Shown: positions 7,690 to 17,472 of the stretch, one piece after another | Layout of the letters: every line of letters starts with the position of its first letter | Position numbering within the stretch: position 1 is the first letter of the stretch | Origin: UBA4408 sp002389785 | GTDB lineage: Bacteria > Bacteroidota > Bacteroidia > UBA4408 | Direction: 5' to 3' | DNA length: 64,000 nucleotides | Assembly (NCBI GenBank): GCA_035438985.1 | Contig: DAORJK010000010.1 | Coordinates: forward strand, 1 to 64,000 | Notes under the pieces: generated by a model | The model's database searches: none | Seen by the model: only the letters and a program-made list of their open reading frames with translations | Told to the model about the DNA's origin: nothing | Position numbers and translations under genes: made by a program

Positions 7690-9450
7690 CTACTCAACAA
7701 CTAACTTCCTAACCTCCATCAACTGATCTGAATAACACTCAACAAAATAAATTCCTTTTGGCCATGAACTAATATGTATTTTTTGTGAAATGTTTGCCGT
7801 TTGATTTGACTTTGAAACTGAATAAACCAATTGTCCTAAACCATTTTTAACGTCAATTCTTTTTATTGAACTTGAGTTTGCTTCAATAACTACTTCTGAT
7901 AGCGCCGGATTAGGGTAAATATGCATAGATGCATCCTGACTCAAATTTCGAACATTGGTAAGTACAATTGATATAGGGAAAGAAGTTCGAGTACATCCAT
8001 TGGTATCGGTAATTTGCAAACGATAAAAACCACTTACCAACGCAGTATAACTTGATTGATTGGCGCCGGAAATAACCGTATCATTCAGTAGCCATGCATA
8101 AGTAAAAGTTCCAAAAACATTAGCGGTTAACAAGCTACCCACAATCGAAAAGTTAGGATATGGAGGTGGTAAAAAAACTTGTACTGGTACTACATTCGAA
8201 GTATCACTGCACCCAAATTGGTTGGTTGCTATGTTCAAATAATTGCCACTGGAAACAACCTGAAGCAGTGAATCGGTTTCACCCACGAGCAAATTTCCAT
8301 TGTTAAACCATTGATTTAATCCACTATAATTAGAATTCAAAATTACAGTATCCCCATCGCAAAATGCTAAAGCTCCCGATGCTGTTACTGTTGGAGCTGC
8401 CAACGATGGATACACATGTATAGTATCGCTTGCAAAAATACTTTGTGGTGCAATTCTTAAAATAGAATAAATGAGTTTTAATCGACCCGATATTCCAGAA
8501 AGTGTTGCATAAGCAGTATCGGTAGAATCGATGCCTGAAAAAGGGATCGTTCCTAAGGGATCGTCTGGTGCACTTAAACCGCTGTCTTCATCCCAAACTT
8601 CAACGGTATAATTTTCATTGTTGAGTTGCAGTGCAGGAATAGCTATTGTTAAAGGAGGATTGGTGTTGGTGTATGAAGGATGGGAATCAAAAACGGTAGT
8701 TCCGGACTGATTTTTTATCAAAATATAGATGTCCGGAACATCAATAACTCCTGCATTATTTGGAATACTGTCAATTTTAACTGAAGTTAAAAAATAAGAA
8801 GCTGTGGTGTCGGCAATTGAAAGCTGTGTTACAACATAATCGCCGGGTTGCGTAAATGTCACCGGTGGTGGATTTTCAAGTAAACTCGTATCACCGTTTC
8901 CAAAATTCCAATGGTAATAATCGCCATTCGGTAAATTGTTTGTAAAACTAACAGTTAAAGGAGCACAGCCGGATGAATTAAGCATTGAAAAACTATTGTT
9001 TGTATTGGAAGCCGGTTGCACAACAAGCTGAGTATTAAAATTAAAAGTTTGATTTCCAATAAATGCAACCGTTGCAACAACAGTTACCGAAAGGGGATAG
9101 GTCCCGGCCAGCAAAGGTGTTCCGTAAAAACGCACACAGCCATAGATTGATTGTGCAGGATCGTAGTTACACCCGTTGGATGCATGGTTACACGACCACT
9201 GTAAACCTAGTGGCAAGCCATTGATGGATTGGATTAAAAAATTAGAAATGGTTAATCCCAATGTATCTGTTATTAATACAAAGGTTATGTCCTGCGTATA
9301 ATATTGATTTACGGTAGCAGCTAATAAAGAGTCGGGATGCAATCCTGGTTGAGTTTGGCTTGAATCAATAACACATTGAGCTTGCGAACTAGTCATTGTA
9401 AGTGTAATCAATAAACAAAACAACAACGAAAGTTTGGTAATAAATTTCAT
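7690..9450 (-). CDS. Secreted PKD-domain protein with T9SS type A sorting domain
   Basis: 586 residues. A signal peptide (KFITKLSLLFCLLITLTM, cleavage after SSQAQ) leads an Ig-like region, then a PKD domain around SGCAPLTVSFTNN and YHWNFGNGD (about residues 158-200). Next comes a segment starting VPDIYILIKN and containing YTVEVWDEDSG, which looks like a C2-type beta-sandwich. More Ig-like repeats follow, and the C-terminal 80 residues (MHIYPNPA ... GIYFVECYSD) are a classic T9SS type A sorting domain. The protein should be exported across the outer membrane and attached to or released from the surface. No catalytic residues are seen, so an adhesin or structural role is likely, though unproven. 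It stands alone on the minus strand, divergent from the 9616 gene. Confidence 0.8.
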   Translation of the reverse strand: MKFITKLSLLFCLLITLTMTSSQAQCVIDSSQTQPGLHPDSLLAATVNQYYTQDITFVLITDTLGLTISNFLIQSINGLPLGLQWSCNHASNGCNYDPAQSIYGCVRFYGTPLLAGTYPLSVTVVATVAFIGNQTFNFNTQLVVQPASNTNNSFSMLNSSGCAPLTVSFTNNLPNGDYYHWNFGNGDTSLLENPPPVTFTQPGDYVVTQLSIADTTASYFLTSVKIDSIPNNAGVIDVPDIYILIKNQSGTTVFDSHPSYTNTNPPLTIAIPALQLNNENYTVEVWDEDSGLSAPDDPLGTIPFSGIDSTDTAYATLSGISGRLKLIYSILRIAPQSIFASDTIHVYPSLAAPTVTASGALAFCDGDTVILNSNYSGLNQWFNNGNLLVGETDSLLQVVSSGNYLNIATNQFGCSDTSNVVPVQVFLPPPYPNFSIVGSLLTANVFGTFTYAWLLNDTVISGANQSSYTALVSGFYRLQITDTNGCTRTSFPISIVLTNVRNLSQDASMHIYPNPALSEVVIEANSSSIKRIDVKNGLGQLVYSVSKSNQTANISQKIHISSWPKGIYFVECYSDQLMEVRKLVVE

Positions 9451-9484
9451 GATATACTGTAGGTTAAATAAATAATTATAATGG

Positions 9485-9509
9485 TTTCATGAAGTTTCAT
9501 CTCATGAAA
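9485..9509. promoter_or_regulatory. Inverted repeat TTTCATGA-N9-TCATGAAA
   Basis: An 8-bp perfect inverted repeat with a 9-base spacer lies between the divergent genes at 9450 and 9616, only 35 bases from the start of the T9SS cargo gene. A third TTTCAT copy sits in the spacer. The geometry suits an operator for a dimeric regulator or a transcript hairpin. Confidence 0.35.
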
Positions 9510-9615
9510 ATAGTTGGTTAAAAATAACTTTTAATCTGAAATCATAGTTTGACTTAGGAAACTTTTTTACATTAGTACACCAAAATAGTGTTATTAATTG
9601 TAAGATTGTATTTGT

Positions 9616-10482
9616 ATGAAGAAAATTTTTGCCTGCTTGTTGGTTTGTATTTCGTTTAGTGCCAGTGCTCAATTTGCAGCTTTGGGTTATAAAATGACAG
9701 ACGATTATGAGCGTTTTTTAAAATCCACAACTTATGTGGTACTTACCGATAATGCAACTTACGATACGAATATAGTACATGCAGTTAAAAAATATTGGAA
9801 AATAACACCTTATAAATTCATCAATTATAAAAAAGACTTAAATAAAAAACTACGTGATAAAAAGGCCTCTTTTTTACTTTTAGTAAATATGAGTACCGAA
9901 GAAGCTGAAGATTTATACAATTGTTTGGCGCTTGTAAATGGCGGAAAACCAGCACTGGCGTCTTATGAGTTTATTGATATGTTGGCATATAGCCCCATCA
10001 ATCATTTTTTAAACGAGCAGGTAATGTACAATTGTTCCTACCGCGTTTCAAACATGGTTCAATCCATATTGCAAACACTTGAAGTGGTGCAAAAAGAGCA
10101 AATAAAAGGCGATTTGGAAAAAGTTAGAACCCAATTGGTAAAATATTACCGTACTAAATCGGGTGCTGTTAGCAAGCGCATTTTATTGGTGTGTCCTGAT
10201 ATGATTGGGAAAGATATGGATGAAGAAGATTTTAAAAAAAATTATCCATTTAAAACGGAATTTTGTAAAAAGGAAACTATTGAAAAAATGATAGCTAGCG
10301 GGGATTCGGCTTTTTACTATTTACAAGTAAATGCAACCTCTTTAAAATCCATATTTATCATTGACCCATTTTCAGGCGAAATAGTTTATGCTGACAATTC
10401 TAAAGGCAAATTTTTTTCGAAAGATGATTTAAAAGATATGGCCAAAACCATTGAGCATCTTGCCAAAGAAGAAAATAAATAA
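9616..10482 (+). CDS. Secreted protein of unknown function
   Basis: 288 residues with a clear signal peptide (KKIFACLLVCISFSASAQ, cleaved after Ala18 or Gln19). I do not recognise the family. The mature protein is mixed alpha/beta and lysine-rich, with no HExxH, CxxC or other catalytic motif, and ends in a helical Lys/Glu-rich tail. The gene ends six bases before the next start, with which it and the T9SS plug-type gene form an apparent three-gene operon, so an envelope role linked to secretion or surface modification is plausible by context only. Confidence 0.7.
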   Translation: MKKIFACLLVCISFSASAQFAALGYKMTDDYERFLKSTTYVVLTDNATYDTNIVHAVKKYWKITPYKFINYKKDLNKKLRDKKASFLLLVNMSTEEAEDLYNCLALVNGGKPALASYEFIDMLAYSPINHFLNEQVMYNCSYRVSNMVQSILQTLEVVQKEQIKGDLEKVRTQLVKYYRTKSGAVSKRILLVCPDMIGKDMDEEDFKKNYPFKTEFCKKETIEKMIASGDSAFYYLQVNATSLKSIFIIDPFSGEIVYADNSKGKFFSKDDLKDMAKTIEHLAKEENK

Positions 10483-10488
10483 GACCTT

Positions 10489-12342
10489 ATGTCTGCTAAA
10501 AAGAGTAAATCAAAATCGGCTCCAACCGAAAACAAATCGCTTAGTGCAGGCTACTTTCAATTGATTCTTGCAGTACTGGCTTTCTTGCTTTACGCCGGTA
10601 CGCTCACTCATGAATACGCACAAGACGATGATATTTACACACGTAAAAATACATTCGTGCAGCAAGGAATTAGCTCATTTCCTAAGCTGTTTAGCCAAGG
10701 TAGTTTGGTTGGTTTTGATGGCACGAATGTAGCCGACTACCGTCCCTTGGTACTTGTGAGCTTTGCACTCGAAAAGTCACTTTTCGGGAATAGCCCTAAA
10801 GCCGGACATTTTATTAACATTATATTGTATTTAGCCTGCAGCTTGGTGTTGTTCTCGCTTTGCAGAAAGCTTTTTCGCAACTATCCAATCTACCTTTCCT
10901 TTTTAATAACCCTTCTTTTTGTTGCCCATCCCATTCATACCGAAGTTGTTGCTAATATTAAAAGTCGCGATGAATTGTTGTGCTTTTTGTTTGGATGTAT
11001 GAGTTTGAATTATGGGTTAAGTTATGCATTCAATCAAAAAATCAAACTGTTAGTTATTAGTACAGTTTGTTTTTTTTCTGCTTTGTTGTGCAAGGAAAAT
11101 GGTTTTACGTATTTAGTATTGCTTCCTTTAATACTTTATTTTTTTTCTGATTTATCCATTAAAAAAATTGCACAATTAGCTGCATTGTTTTTATTGGTAG
11201 CCGCTATAAATCTTGCCATTCGAGCTGCAGTTCTCGACTCTTTGTTTCTTACCAAACAGTTGGTGCTCATGGATAATTCCTTAATGGCAGCTTCCAATTA
11301 TTCAGAACGTTTGGCTACCACTTTTACAATGCTGTTAAAGGCAATTTCATTGCTTTTTATTCCCTTGAATTTATCCTTTGATTACTCTTACAATCAGTTT
11401 CCGGTGGTTGGATGGACCGATGTATCTGTGCTGTTATCAGTAGTAATACATCTAGGTTTAACAGTATTGGCTATAAGTAGATTAAAGCGGAAAAACCTTT
11501 TTTCATTTGTTGTCTTGTTTTATTTAATAAGTTACTCACTCACTGCCAATGTGCTTTACCTAATCGGAAGCAGCTTTGCCGAACGTTTTTTGTTTGCACC
11601 TTCTTTTGCATTTTGTGTTGCATTGCCCTTTTTAGTAGCGATGATTTTTAAGGTCGATTTAAAAAGTAAGTTATCTGACACTCCTTTTAAAATGCTTGCG
11701 CTTATTAGTATTGTAATTATTTTGTTTGGATTTAAAACTGTTTCACGCGCTAAAGTTTGGAAAAACAATCACACATTATTCGAATCAGGAATAGAATCAG
11801 CTCCCAATAGCGCTCGTGTACATTATGCCTATGCCAATGAGTTCAGAGAAACGGTGGAAGCATCAACAGATATGTATGTTAAAATGGAAGCTGCATCGAA
11901 GGGATTAAGTGAATTTAAAAAAGGGCTTGCTATTTATGATAAAGACGAGCGAATTTATTACAACATGGGAGTTATTTATTACAACATCAATCAACTTGAT
12001 TCTGCTAAAATAGTGTATGATAAAGCAATACGCATGAAACCGGATTACGCCGAAGCATTAAACAATTTAGGGGTAATTTATTTTAACGAAAAAAAATATG
12101 CCGAAGCGCAAAGCTTCTTTAAAAAAGCCACCGATAGTAATGCGCAATATTCAGATGCATTTGCTAATTTGGGAGCTTGTTACCACAACACCGGCGATGC
12201 TAAATCTGCCATCCCATTTTATAAAAGGGCGGTCGAATTAAATCCTTCTAATAGCAATGTGTTGCGTAATTTAAGTATGGCTTATGCTGCAATAGGCGAC
12301 AGTGCTATGGCTGCCTATTACAATCAACAAGCAACGCATTAA
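10489..12342 (+). CDS. TMTC-like GT-C membrane protein with C-terminal TPRs
   Basis: 617 residues. A cytoplasmic Lys/Ser-rich start is followed by about ten to eleven hydrophobic segments (residues 20-420). The first extracytoplasmic loop carries an acidic DDD (AQDDDIYTRKN) followed by ADYRPLVLVSFALE, and a later AHPIHTEVVANIKSRDELL segment: the layout of the TMTC/DUF1736-related GT-C glycosyltransferases, whose loop 1 acids are catalytic. The last 170 residues are tetratricopeptide repeats (YAEALNNLGVIYFNE, YSDAFANLGACYHNTGD, NPSNSNVLRNLSMAYA). The likely job is glycosyl transfer from a lipid-linked sugar to an exported protein; the donor and acceptor are unknown. It sits between an unknown secreted protein and a T9SS plug-type gene, hinting that T9SS cargo or partners are targets. 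Confidence 0.7.
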   Translation: MSAKKSKSKSAPTENKSLSAGYFQLILAVLAFLLYAGTLTHEYAQDDDIYTRKNTFVQQGISSFPKLFSQGSLVGFDGTNVADYRPLVLVSFALEKSLFGNSPKAGHFINIILYLACSLVLFSLCRKLFRNYPIYLSFLITLLFVAHPIHTEVVANIKSRDELLCFLFGCMSLNYGLSYAFNQKIKLLVISTVCFFSALLCKENGFTYLVLLPLILYFFSDLSIKKIAQLAALFLLVAAINLAIRAAVLDSLFLTKQLVLMDNSLMAASNYSERLATTFTMLLKAISLLFIPLNLSFDYSYNQFPVVGWTDVSVLLSVVIHLGLTVLAISRLKRKNLFSFVVLFYLISYSLTANVLYLIGSSFAERFLFAPSFAFCVALPFLVAMIFKVDLKSKLSDTPFKMLALISIVIILFGFKTVSRAKVWKNNHTLFESGIESAPNSARVHYAYANEFRETVEASTDMYVKMEAASKGLSEFKKGLAIYDKDERIYYNMGVIYYNINQLDSAKIVYDKAIRMKPDYAEALNNLGVIYFNEKKYAEAQSFFKKATDSNAQYSDAFANLGACYHNTGDAKSAIPFYKRAVELNPSNSNVLRNLSMAYAAIGDSAMAAYYNQQATH

Positions 12343-12351
12343 AAATGAAGC

Positions 12352-13668
12352 ATGGTTAATATTTCCAACATAATTCGCTTAATAATATTGGTTTTGATAT
12401 GTGAATACAGTATGGCTTCAAAACCCAAACAAGCCATTGACGATTATTATACACCTGATTATTTGCGTTTCGAAAATTACACCTACAAGTCTTACATTGC
12501 TACAGTTCAGTTATTTCCCGAATCGTCCGAACTTTCTTTTCCAATTATTGCTTTTAATTCAGGCGAACGTTTGCAACTTTCATTTGACGACCTGGATGCA
12601 GATTTGAAAAATTATAGTTACACGGTAGTTCATTGCGATGCAAATTGGAAACCGACACAATGGAATTATAGCGAGTACATCACCGGATTTCATGACGAAG
12701 TCATTAGCGATTATGTGTATTCAGCCAATACCATACAAAGTTACACGCATTATACTTTGTTGTTTCCTACCGAAGGATTAAAAATTACCAAATCGGGTAA
12801 CTATGTGTTAAAAGTTTTTCAGGATAACGACGAACAAAATTGCGTACTTACCAGAAGGTTTATGCTGTGTGATAAAAGAGTGGAAATAGCCGGTACAGCA
12901 AAAGCCGCGACAATTATCAGCGACCGATATTCGAAGCAAGAAATTGATTTCACCATAAATAATCCGCAATTTGAAATGAATGATCCCTATCAAAGTTTAA
13001 AAGTTACCATTTTGCAAAATCAGCGCTTTGATAATGCCATTACCACTTTAAAACCAACCTTTACAAAGCCCGGACAATTGGTTTACGATGTGGATGAAGG
13101 CAATGTGTTTACTGCCGGAAATGAATTTCGTTTTTTTGAAGACAAACAATTTCGAGCTGTAAATGAAAAAATTGCGAAATATGTTTTTGATGAAAACAAA
13201 CAAAACAACGTTTACTTATTGCCCGATGAAAGCCGCAGTATTAAACGCTATAGCACGCAACGCGACATTAATGGAAATTATTTAATACGGACTATAGCAG
13301 GTGCCAATGCTTCGGTTGAAGCCGATTACGCTTATGTACATTTTTACTTACCGGCAACCGCACCCATTAAAAATGCCGATGTATATGTTTTTGGAGCATT
13401 CAGTAATTGGTCGTATTTGCCCGATTTTAAAATGGAATACGACAGCAGTGTAGCAGCATACAAAGCTTTCCCATTTCTGAAGCAAGGCTATTATAACTAT
13501 GAATACGTAGTTTTACCTACAAGTACTAGTGTAGCTGATGAAAGTACATTTGAAGGAAGTCATTACGAAACCGAAAACGATTACTACATTTTAGCGTATT
13601 ATCAAACTTTCGGAACCTATTACGATCAACTCATTGGTTTTAAAAGGGTAAACAGTGCAGGGCGGTAA
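12352..13668 (+). CDS. T9SS plug-type protein (DUF5103)
   Basis: 438 residues with an N-terminal hydrophobic signal and a beta-sandwich body. The conserved DUF5103 features are present: SELSFPIIAFNSGERLQLSF, LKNYSYTVVHCDANW, a long central stretch with YVLKVFQDND and FMLCDKRVEI, and a C-terminal domain with VFGAFSNW and GYYNYEYVVLP. In the characterised T9SS, a protein of this family plugs the SprA translocon channel when no cargo is engaged. The start at 12352 is the only one that clears the out-of-frame ATG at 12345, which stops after four codons. Nine bases separate it from the TPR/GT-C gene, so it is likely co-expressed. This is good evidence that the organism carries a full T9SS, other parts of which lie outside the window. 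Confidence 0.85.
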   Translation: MVNISNIIRLIILVLICEYSMASKPKQAIDDYYTPDYLRFENYTYKSYIATVQLFPESSELSFPIIAFNSGERLQLSFDDLDADLKNYSYTVVHCDANWKPTQWNYSEYITGFHDEVISDYVYSANTIQSYTHYTLLFPTEGLKITKSGNYVLKVFQDNDEQNCVLTRRFMLCDKRVEIAGTAKAATIISDRYSKQEIDFTINNPQFEMNDPYQSLKVTILQNQRFDNAITTLKPTFTKPGQLVYDVDEGNVFTAGNEFRFFEDKQFRAVNEKIAKYVFDENKQNNVYLLPDESRSIKRYSTQRDINGNYLIRTIAGANASVEADYAYVHFYLPATAPIKNADVYVFGAFSNWSYLPDFKMEYDSSVAAYKAFPFLKQGYYNYEYVVLPTSTSVADESTFEGSHYETENDYYILAYYQTFGTYYDQLIGFKRVNSAGR

Positions 13669-13807
13669 ATTTTAAAAGCCGTTATCTATTGCAATTTAAC
13701 AGTTTTAGCATTCCATTTTAAGAACATTTTACTGTTAAGAACATTTCGATAATAAATTGTGTTACTCTTAAACTAATTCCTATAATTGCCTCCGACTAAT
13801 AATTTTT

Positions 13808-14194
13808 ATGGTAACAGAAATTACAAAAGGTATACGAATATCAGTAGTTGCGAACTATCAAGAGGAATTTTCAAATCCCGATAATTTGCATTTTATGTTT
13901 TCGTACCACATCACCATTGAAAATGAAAATGATTATGCTGTGCAATTATTACGTCGCCATTGGTATATTTTTGATAGTTCAGGTGAGCAAAGTGAGGTAG
14001 AAGGCGAAGGTGTGGTTGGCGAACAACCGATTTTACAACCGGGTGATACCTTTACTTATGAAAGCGCATGTAACCTAACTTCCGATTTAGGTAAAATGCA
14101 TGGTACCTATACCTTGGTGCGGCTATCAGATGGATTATATTTTGAAGCTGTGATTCCCGAGTTTCAACTCATTGCTCCCTATAAGCTAAATTAG
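13808..14194 (+). CDS. apaG: ApaG family protein
   Basis: 128 residues, the normal ApaG length, comprising one fibronectin-III-like beta domain. Recognisable blocks are GIRISVVANYQ, YHITIENENDYAVQLLRRHW and the VGEQPILQPGDTFTYESAC segment, the last being the family signature (GxQPxLxPGexfxYxSg). Bacterial ApaG binds metal ions or pyrophosphate-like ligands and is linked to diadenosine tetraphosphate metabolism and Co/Mg resistance; the exact role is not settled. It is monocistronic, with 139 bases upstream and 130 downstream. Confidence 0.93.
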   Translation: MVTEITKGIRISVVANYQEEFSNPDNLHFMFSYHITIENENDYAVQLLRRHWYIFDSSGEQSEVEGEGVVGEQPILQPGDTFTYESACNLTSDLGKMHGTYTLVRLSDGLYFEAVIPEFQLIAPYKLN

Positions 14195-14324
14195 TCGGGT
14201 GTTTTAAATTTTAGACTTCTTAAACTACAATCTTTTTACTGAATTAGCGTTACCTTTTTTGCGCAATTATCCGTTTATTTGTGCTGAATTAGATTTCTAA
14301 TTTATTTTCAATTCAATTCTACAA

Positions 14325-14954
14325 ATGATAAAGAAGATAGCACTGCTGGTAATACTTTTTTTGGGTTCATTCGTTTTTGTTCAAGCTCAACAAAATAAAA
14401 AATTAATACAGTTTTCAGGAGTTGTAGTAAATGGGGATAGTTTACAACCAATACCCTTTGTTAATATCATGATTAAAAACAGCTACCATGGAACTGTTAG
14501 TGATTATTATGGATACTTTTCTTTTGTTGCCCAGGAAAATGATGTTATAGAATTTTCGGCATTGGGTTATAAGAAAAGTTCATTTACAATTCCTGATAGC
14601 CTCGAAGAATCAAGGTATTCATTAATTCAAATGTTGAATGGAGATACCATTTTATTGAATACAGCAATAATTTATCCATGGCCCACCAAAGAGCAATTTA
14701 AACAAGCCTTTATTAATTTAGAATTGCCCAACGATGATATGGCTCGTGCCCAGCGTAATTTGGAGCGTGAAGCAATGCGCCAACGAGGTGAGAGTATGTC
14801 GATGGATGGTGCGATGAATCAAAAATATTATTTGCAACAACGCAATAGTCGATTGTACTATGCAGGACAATTACCTCCCAATAATTTATTGAATCCAATT
14901 GCTTGGGCAAAGTTTATTCAGGCGTGGAAAAATGGAGATTTTAAGCGCAAATAA
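14325..14954 (+). CDS. Secreted carboxypeptidase-regulatory-like domain protein
   Basis: 209 residues: signal peptide (KKIALLVILFLGSFVFVQAQ), then a CarboxypepD-reg-like fold (FSGVVVNGDSLQPIPFVNIMIK, GTVSDYYGYFSFVAQ, VIEFSALGYKKSSF) over residues 27-105. The second half is Met/Gln/Arg-rich and ends in a short region without known motifs. This domain is the same type that opens the TonB-dependent receptor nine bases downstream, so it may assist that receptor or a periplasmic partner. No enzyme activity is expected. Confidence 0.8.
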   Translation: MIKKIALLVILFLGSFVFVQAQQNKKLIQFSGVVVNGDSLQPIPFVNIMIKNSYHGTVSDYYGYFSFVAQENDVIEFSALGYKKSSFTIPDSLEESRYSLIQMLNGDTILLNTAIIYPWPTKEQFKQAFINLELPNDDMARAQRNLEREAMRQRGESMSMDGAMNQKYYLQQRNSRLYYAGQLPPNNLLNPIAWAKFIQAWKNGDFKRK

Positions 14955-14963
14955 TTGTTTTGA

Positions 14964-17468
14964 ATGAAATTTTCATCCGCTAAAAATTCATACTTTTTTT
15001 CGTTACTTTTTTTGTTTTTGCTCTTAGCTTTTAAAACTCAGGCTCAAAGTACAGCGATTATCTATGGCGAAATAAAGGACTTTGAAAACTCAATTCCCAT
15101 TGAGTTTGTGAGTGTTTCGGTTGTTGGCTTACCGGGTGCAACTCAAACAGATGTTAACGGTAAATACGAATTGGAAATACCTGCGGGTAGTAAAATAAGT
15201 ATTGCATTTTCGCACATTAGCTTTGAAACGTATATACTTGAAGTTAATGCCAAAACGAACGAGCGATTAAAACTAGCTCCCAAGTTAAAATCGAATGCAG
15301 TTTCCATTAACGAAGTTCAGATTGAAGATCGAGCTACACGACAAAGTACCTTAAAACGACTCGATCCTAAGTTGGTGGCAGCTTTACCCACTTCGGGTGG
15401 AATTGAAGCGCTGCTTAAAACATTTCCGGGGGTTAGCAGCAATAATGAATTAAGCTCTCAGTACAATGTGCGCGGGGGAAATTTTGATGAAAATTTAATT
15501 TATGTAAACGACATTGAAGTGTATCGCCCTTTTTTGGTGAGAAGCGGAGGGCAGGAGGGTCTTAGCTTTGTAAATCCGGACATGGTTTCTGGTGTGCTTT
15601 TTTCGGCCGGTGGATTTGAAGCACGTTATGGCGATAAAATGAGTAGTGTGCTTGATGTAACGTATCGCAAGCCAAAAGAATTTGCAGCTAACGTTACTGC
15701 AAGTTTATTGGGTGCATCGTTAACTTTAGAAGGTTCTGACAAAAGCAAACGACTGAGTTGTATTGCAGGAATTCGCCAACGTTCCAATAGTTATTTGCTC
15801 AAATCGCTCGATACCAAAGGCGATTATAGACCTCGTTTTATTGATGGGCAGTTATATATAACCTATCAATTTACCCCTGAATTTGAAATTGCAGTATTGG
15901 GAAATTATGCCCAAAATAAATACCGATTTATTCCCAAAGATCGAGAAACCGATTTTGGTACAGTAAATACAGCTCTGCGCCTCAAAGTATTTTTTGAAGG
16001 TCGTGAAGTAAATAATTTTGATACCTACCTTGGAGCTGTTTCGTTTATTCTCAAACCGAAAAAAGAGTTAACACTTAAATTGATTTCATCAGCATTTCGG
16101 TCGTTTGAAAGTGAAAAGTTTGATGTACTAGGACAGTATTTTATTGGCCAACTCGAAACTGATTTTGGAAAGGAGAATTTTGGAGATGTAACTTCCTTAG
16201 GAAATGTGGGTAGTTACCTTACCCATGGCCGAAATTTATTACAGGCTACTGTTTTTAATGTTGAGCAAAAGGGCTATTATAAAAATTTGCAATGGGGAAT
16301 AAAATATCAATCTGAGTATATTAATGACGAAATAAGTGAATGGAAACTGCAGGACAGTGCAGGTTTTTCAATTCCTCAAACGCAACCGGATGTACTCGAA
16401 TTACAACAAGTTATTAAAGCTAAAAATACACTAAGTTCCAACCGCATAAGCGATTATGTTCAACATCACTGGAATTTTGGCGATACCACCTTATTTTCGC
16501 TTACTGCCGGATTGCGAAGCAGCTATTGGGATGTAAACAAACAGTTTTTAGTTAGCCCACGTGCTTCCTTTTCGGTAATACCAAATTGGAAACGCGATTT
16601 CCTATTTAGGTTGTCTGCCGGGTATTATTATCAACCACCGTTTTACCGTGAGTTGCGCGATTTAAATGGAACTATTAATTATCAATTAAAAGCCCAAACA
16701 TCTATTCATTTTGTTTTGGGTAGTGATTATAATTTTAAAATTTGGAATCGACCATTTAAGTTTATTGCGGAAGGTTATTATAAAATATTAGACAACTTAG
16801 TGCCCTACGAAATTGATAACGTTCGTATTCGATATTATGCTCAAAACAATGCAAAAGGATATGCCACCGGTATTGATTTAAAACTAAACGGAGAATTTGT
16901 AAAAGGCCTGGAATCATGGATTAGCGTGAGTGTGATGCAAACACGTGAGGATATCAAGGACGATTTTTACTATGATTATTACAACAAAAAGGGAAATAAA
17001 ATTATCAAAGGTTACACATTTGATCAAGTTGCAACCGATAGCATTTTGCATACTCCGGGTTATATTCCACGTCCAACAGACCAACGCGTAAACGTGGCTT
17101 TGTTTTTTCAAGATTATATACCTCGCTTCCCGAGCTGGAAAGTGCATTTAAATTTGTTGTATGGTTCAGGATTTCCATTTGGTCCACCTAGCTATGATCG
17201 CTACAAGGATACGTTGCGAATACCACCTTATAGAAGAGTAGACATAGGATTTTCGAAGCAGCTATTGAGCGAAACAAAAAAGTTACCTTCTAGGAATCCT
17301 TTCCGTTTTTTCAAATCGATTTGGGCGAGTGCAGAAGTGTTTAATCTGTTGCAAATAAGTAACACAATATCTTATTTGTGGGTTACGGACGTAACTGCAA
17401 GGCAATATGCGATTCCCAATTATTTAACGCAACGACAACTAAATATTAAACTCATTTTTAAATTTTAG
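14964..17468 (+). CDS. TonB-dependent receptor with N-terminal carboxypeptidase-regulatory-like domain
   Basis: 834 residues. After a signal peptide comes a CarboxypepD-reg-like domain (AIIYGEIKDFENSIPIEFVSVSV, about 30-110), a TonB plug domain (IEALLKTFPGVSSNNELSSQYNVRG type, about 140-235, with GGFEARYGDKMSSVLDV) and a 22-strand-type beta-barrel ending in the aromatic QLNIKLIFKF. It imports a large or scarce ligand through the outer membrane using TonB energy. No SusD-like partner follows, so it is more like a siderophore/metal or peptide receptor than a SusC glycan importer; the ligand is not deducible. It sits 9 bases after the small carboxypeptidase-regulatory protein and 4 bases before the M50-like protease. 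Confidence 0.9.
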   Translation: MKFSSAKNSYFFSLLFLFLLLAFKTQAQSTAIIYGEIKDFENSIPIEFVSVSVVGLPGATQTDVNGKYELEIPAGSKISIAFSHISFETYILEVNAKTNERLKLAPKLKSNAVSINEVQIEDRATRQSTLKRLDPKLVAALPTSGGIEALLKTFPGVSSNNELSSQYNVRGGNFDENLIYVNDIEVYRPFLVRSGGQEGLSFVNPDMVSGVLFSAGGFEARYGDKMSSVLDVTYRKPKEFAANVTASLLGASLTLEGSDKSKRLSCIAGIRQRSNSYLLKSLDTKGDYRPRFIDGQLYITYQFTPEFEIAVLGNYAQNKYRFIPKDRETDFGTVNTALRLKVFFEGREVNNFDTYLGAVSFILKPKKELTLKLISSAFRSFESEKFDVLGQYFIGQLETDFGKENFGDVTSLGNVGSYLTHGRNLLQATVFNVEQKGYYKNLQWGIKYQSEYINDEISEWKLQDSAGFSIPQTQPDVLELQQVIKAKNTLSSNRISDYVQHHWNFGDTTLFSLTAGLRSSYWDVNKQFLVSPRASFSVIPNWKRDFLFRLSAGYYYQPPFYRELRDLNGTINYQLKAQTSIHFVLGSDYNFKIWNRPFKFIAEGYYKILDNLVPYEIDNVRIRYYAQNNAKGYATGIDLKLNGEFVKGLESWISVSVMQTREDIKDDFYYDYYNKKGNKIIKGYTFDQVATDSILHTPGYIPRPTDQRVNVALFFQDYIPRFPSWKVHLNLLYGSGFPFGPPSYDRYKDTLRIPPYRRVDIGFSKQLLSETKKLPSRNPFRFFKSIWASAEVFNLLQISNTISYLWVTDVTARQYAIPNYLTQRQLNIKLIFKF

Positions 17469-17472
17469 GAGA

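Noticed and set aside
12401..12607. 68-residue open frame inside the T9SS plug-type gene
   Set aside because: Lies in another frame of a well-supported gene and has low-complexity composition.
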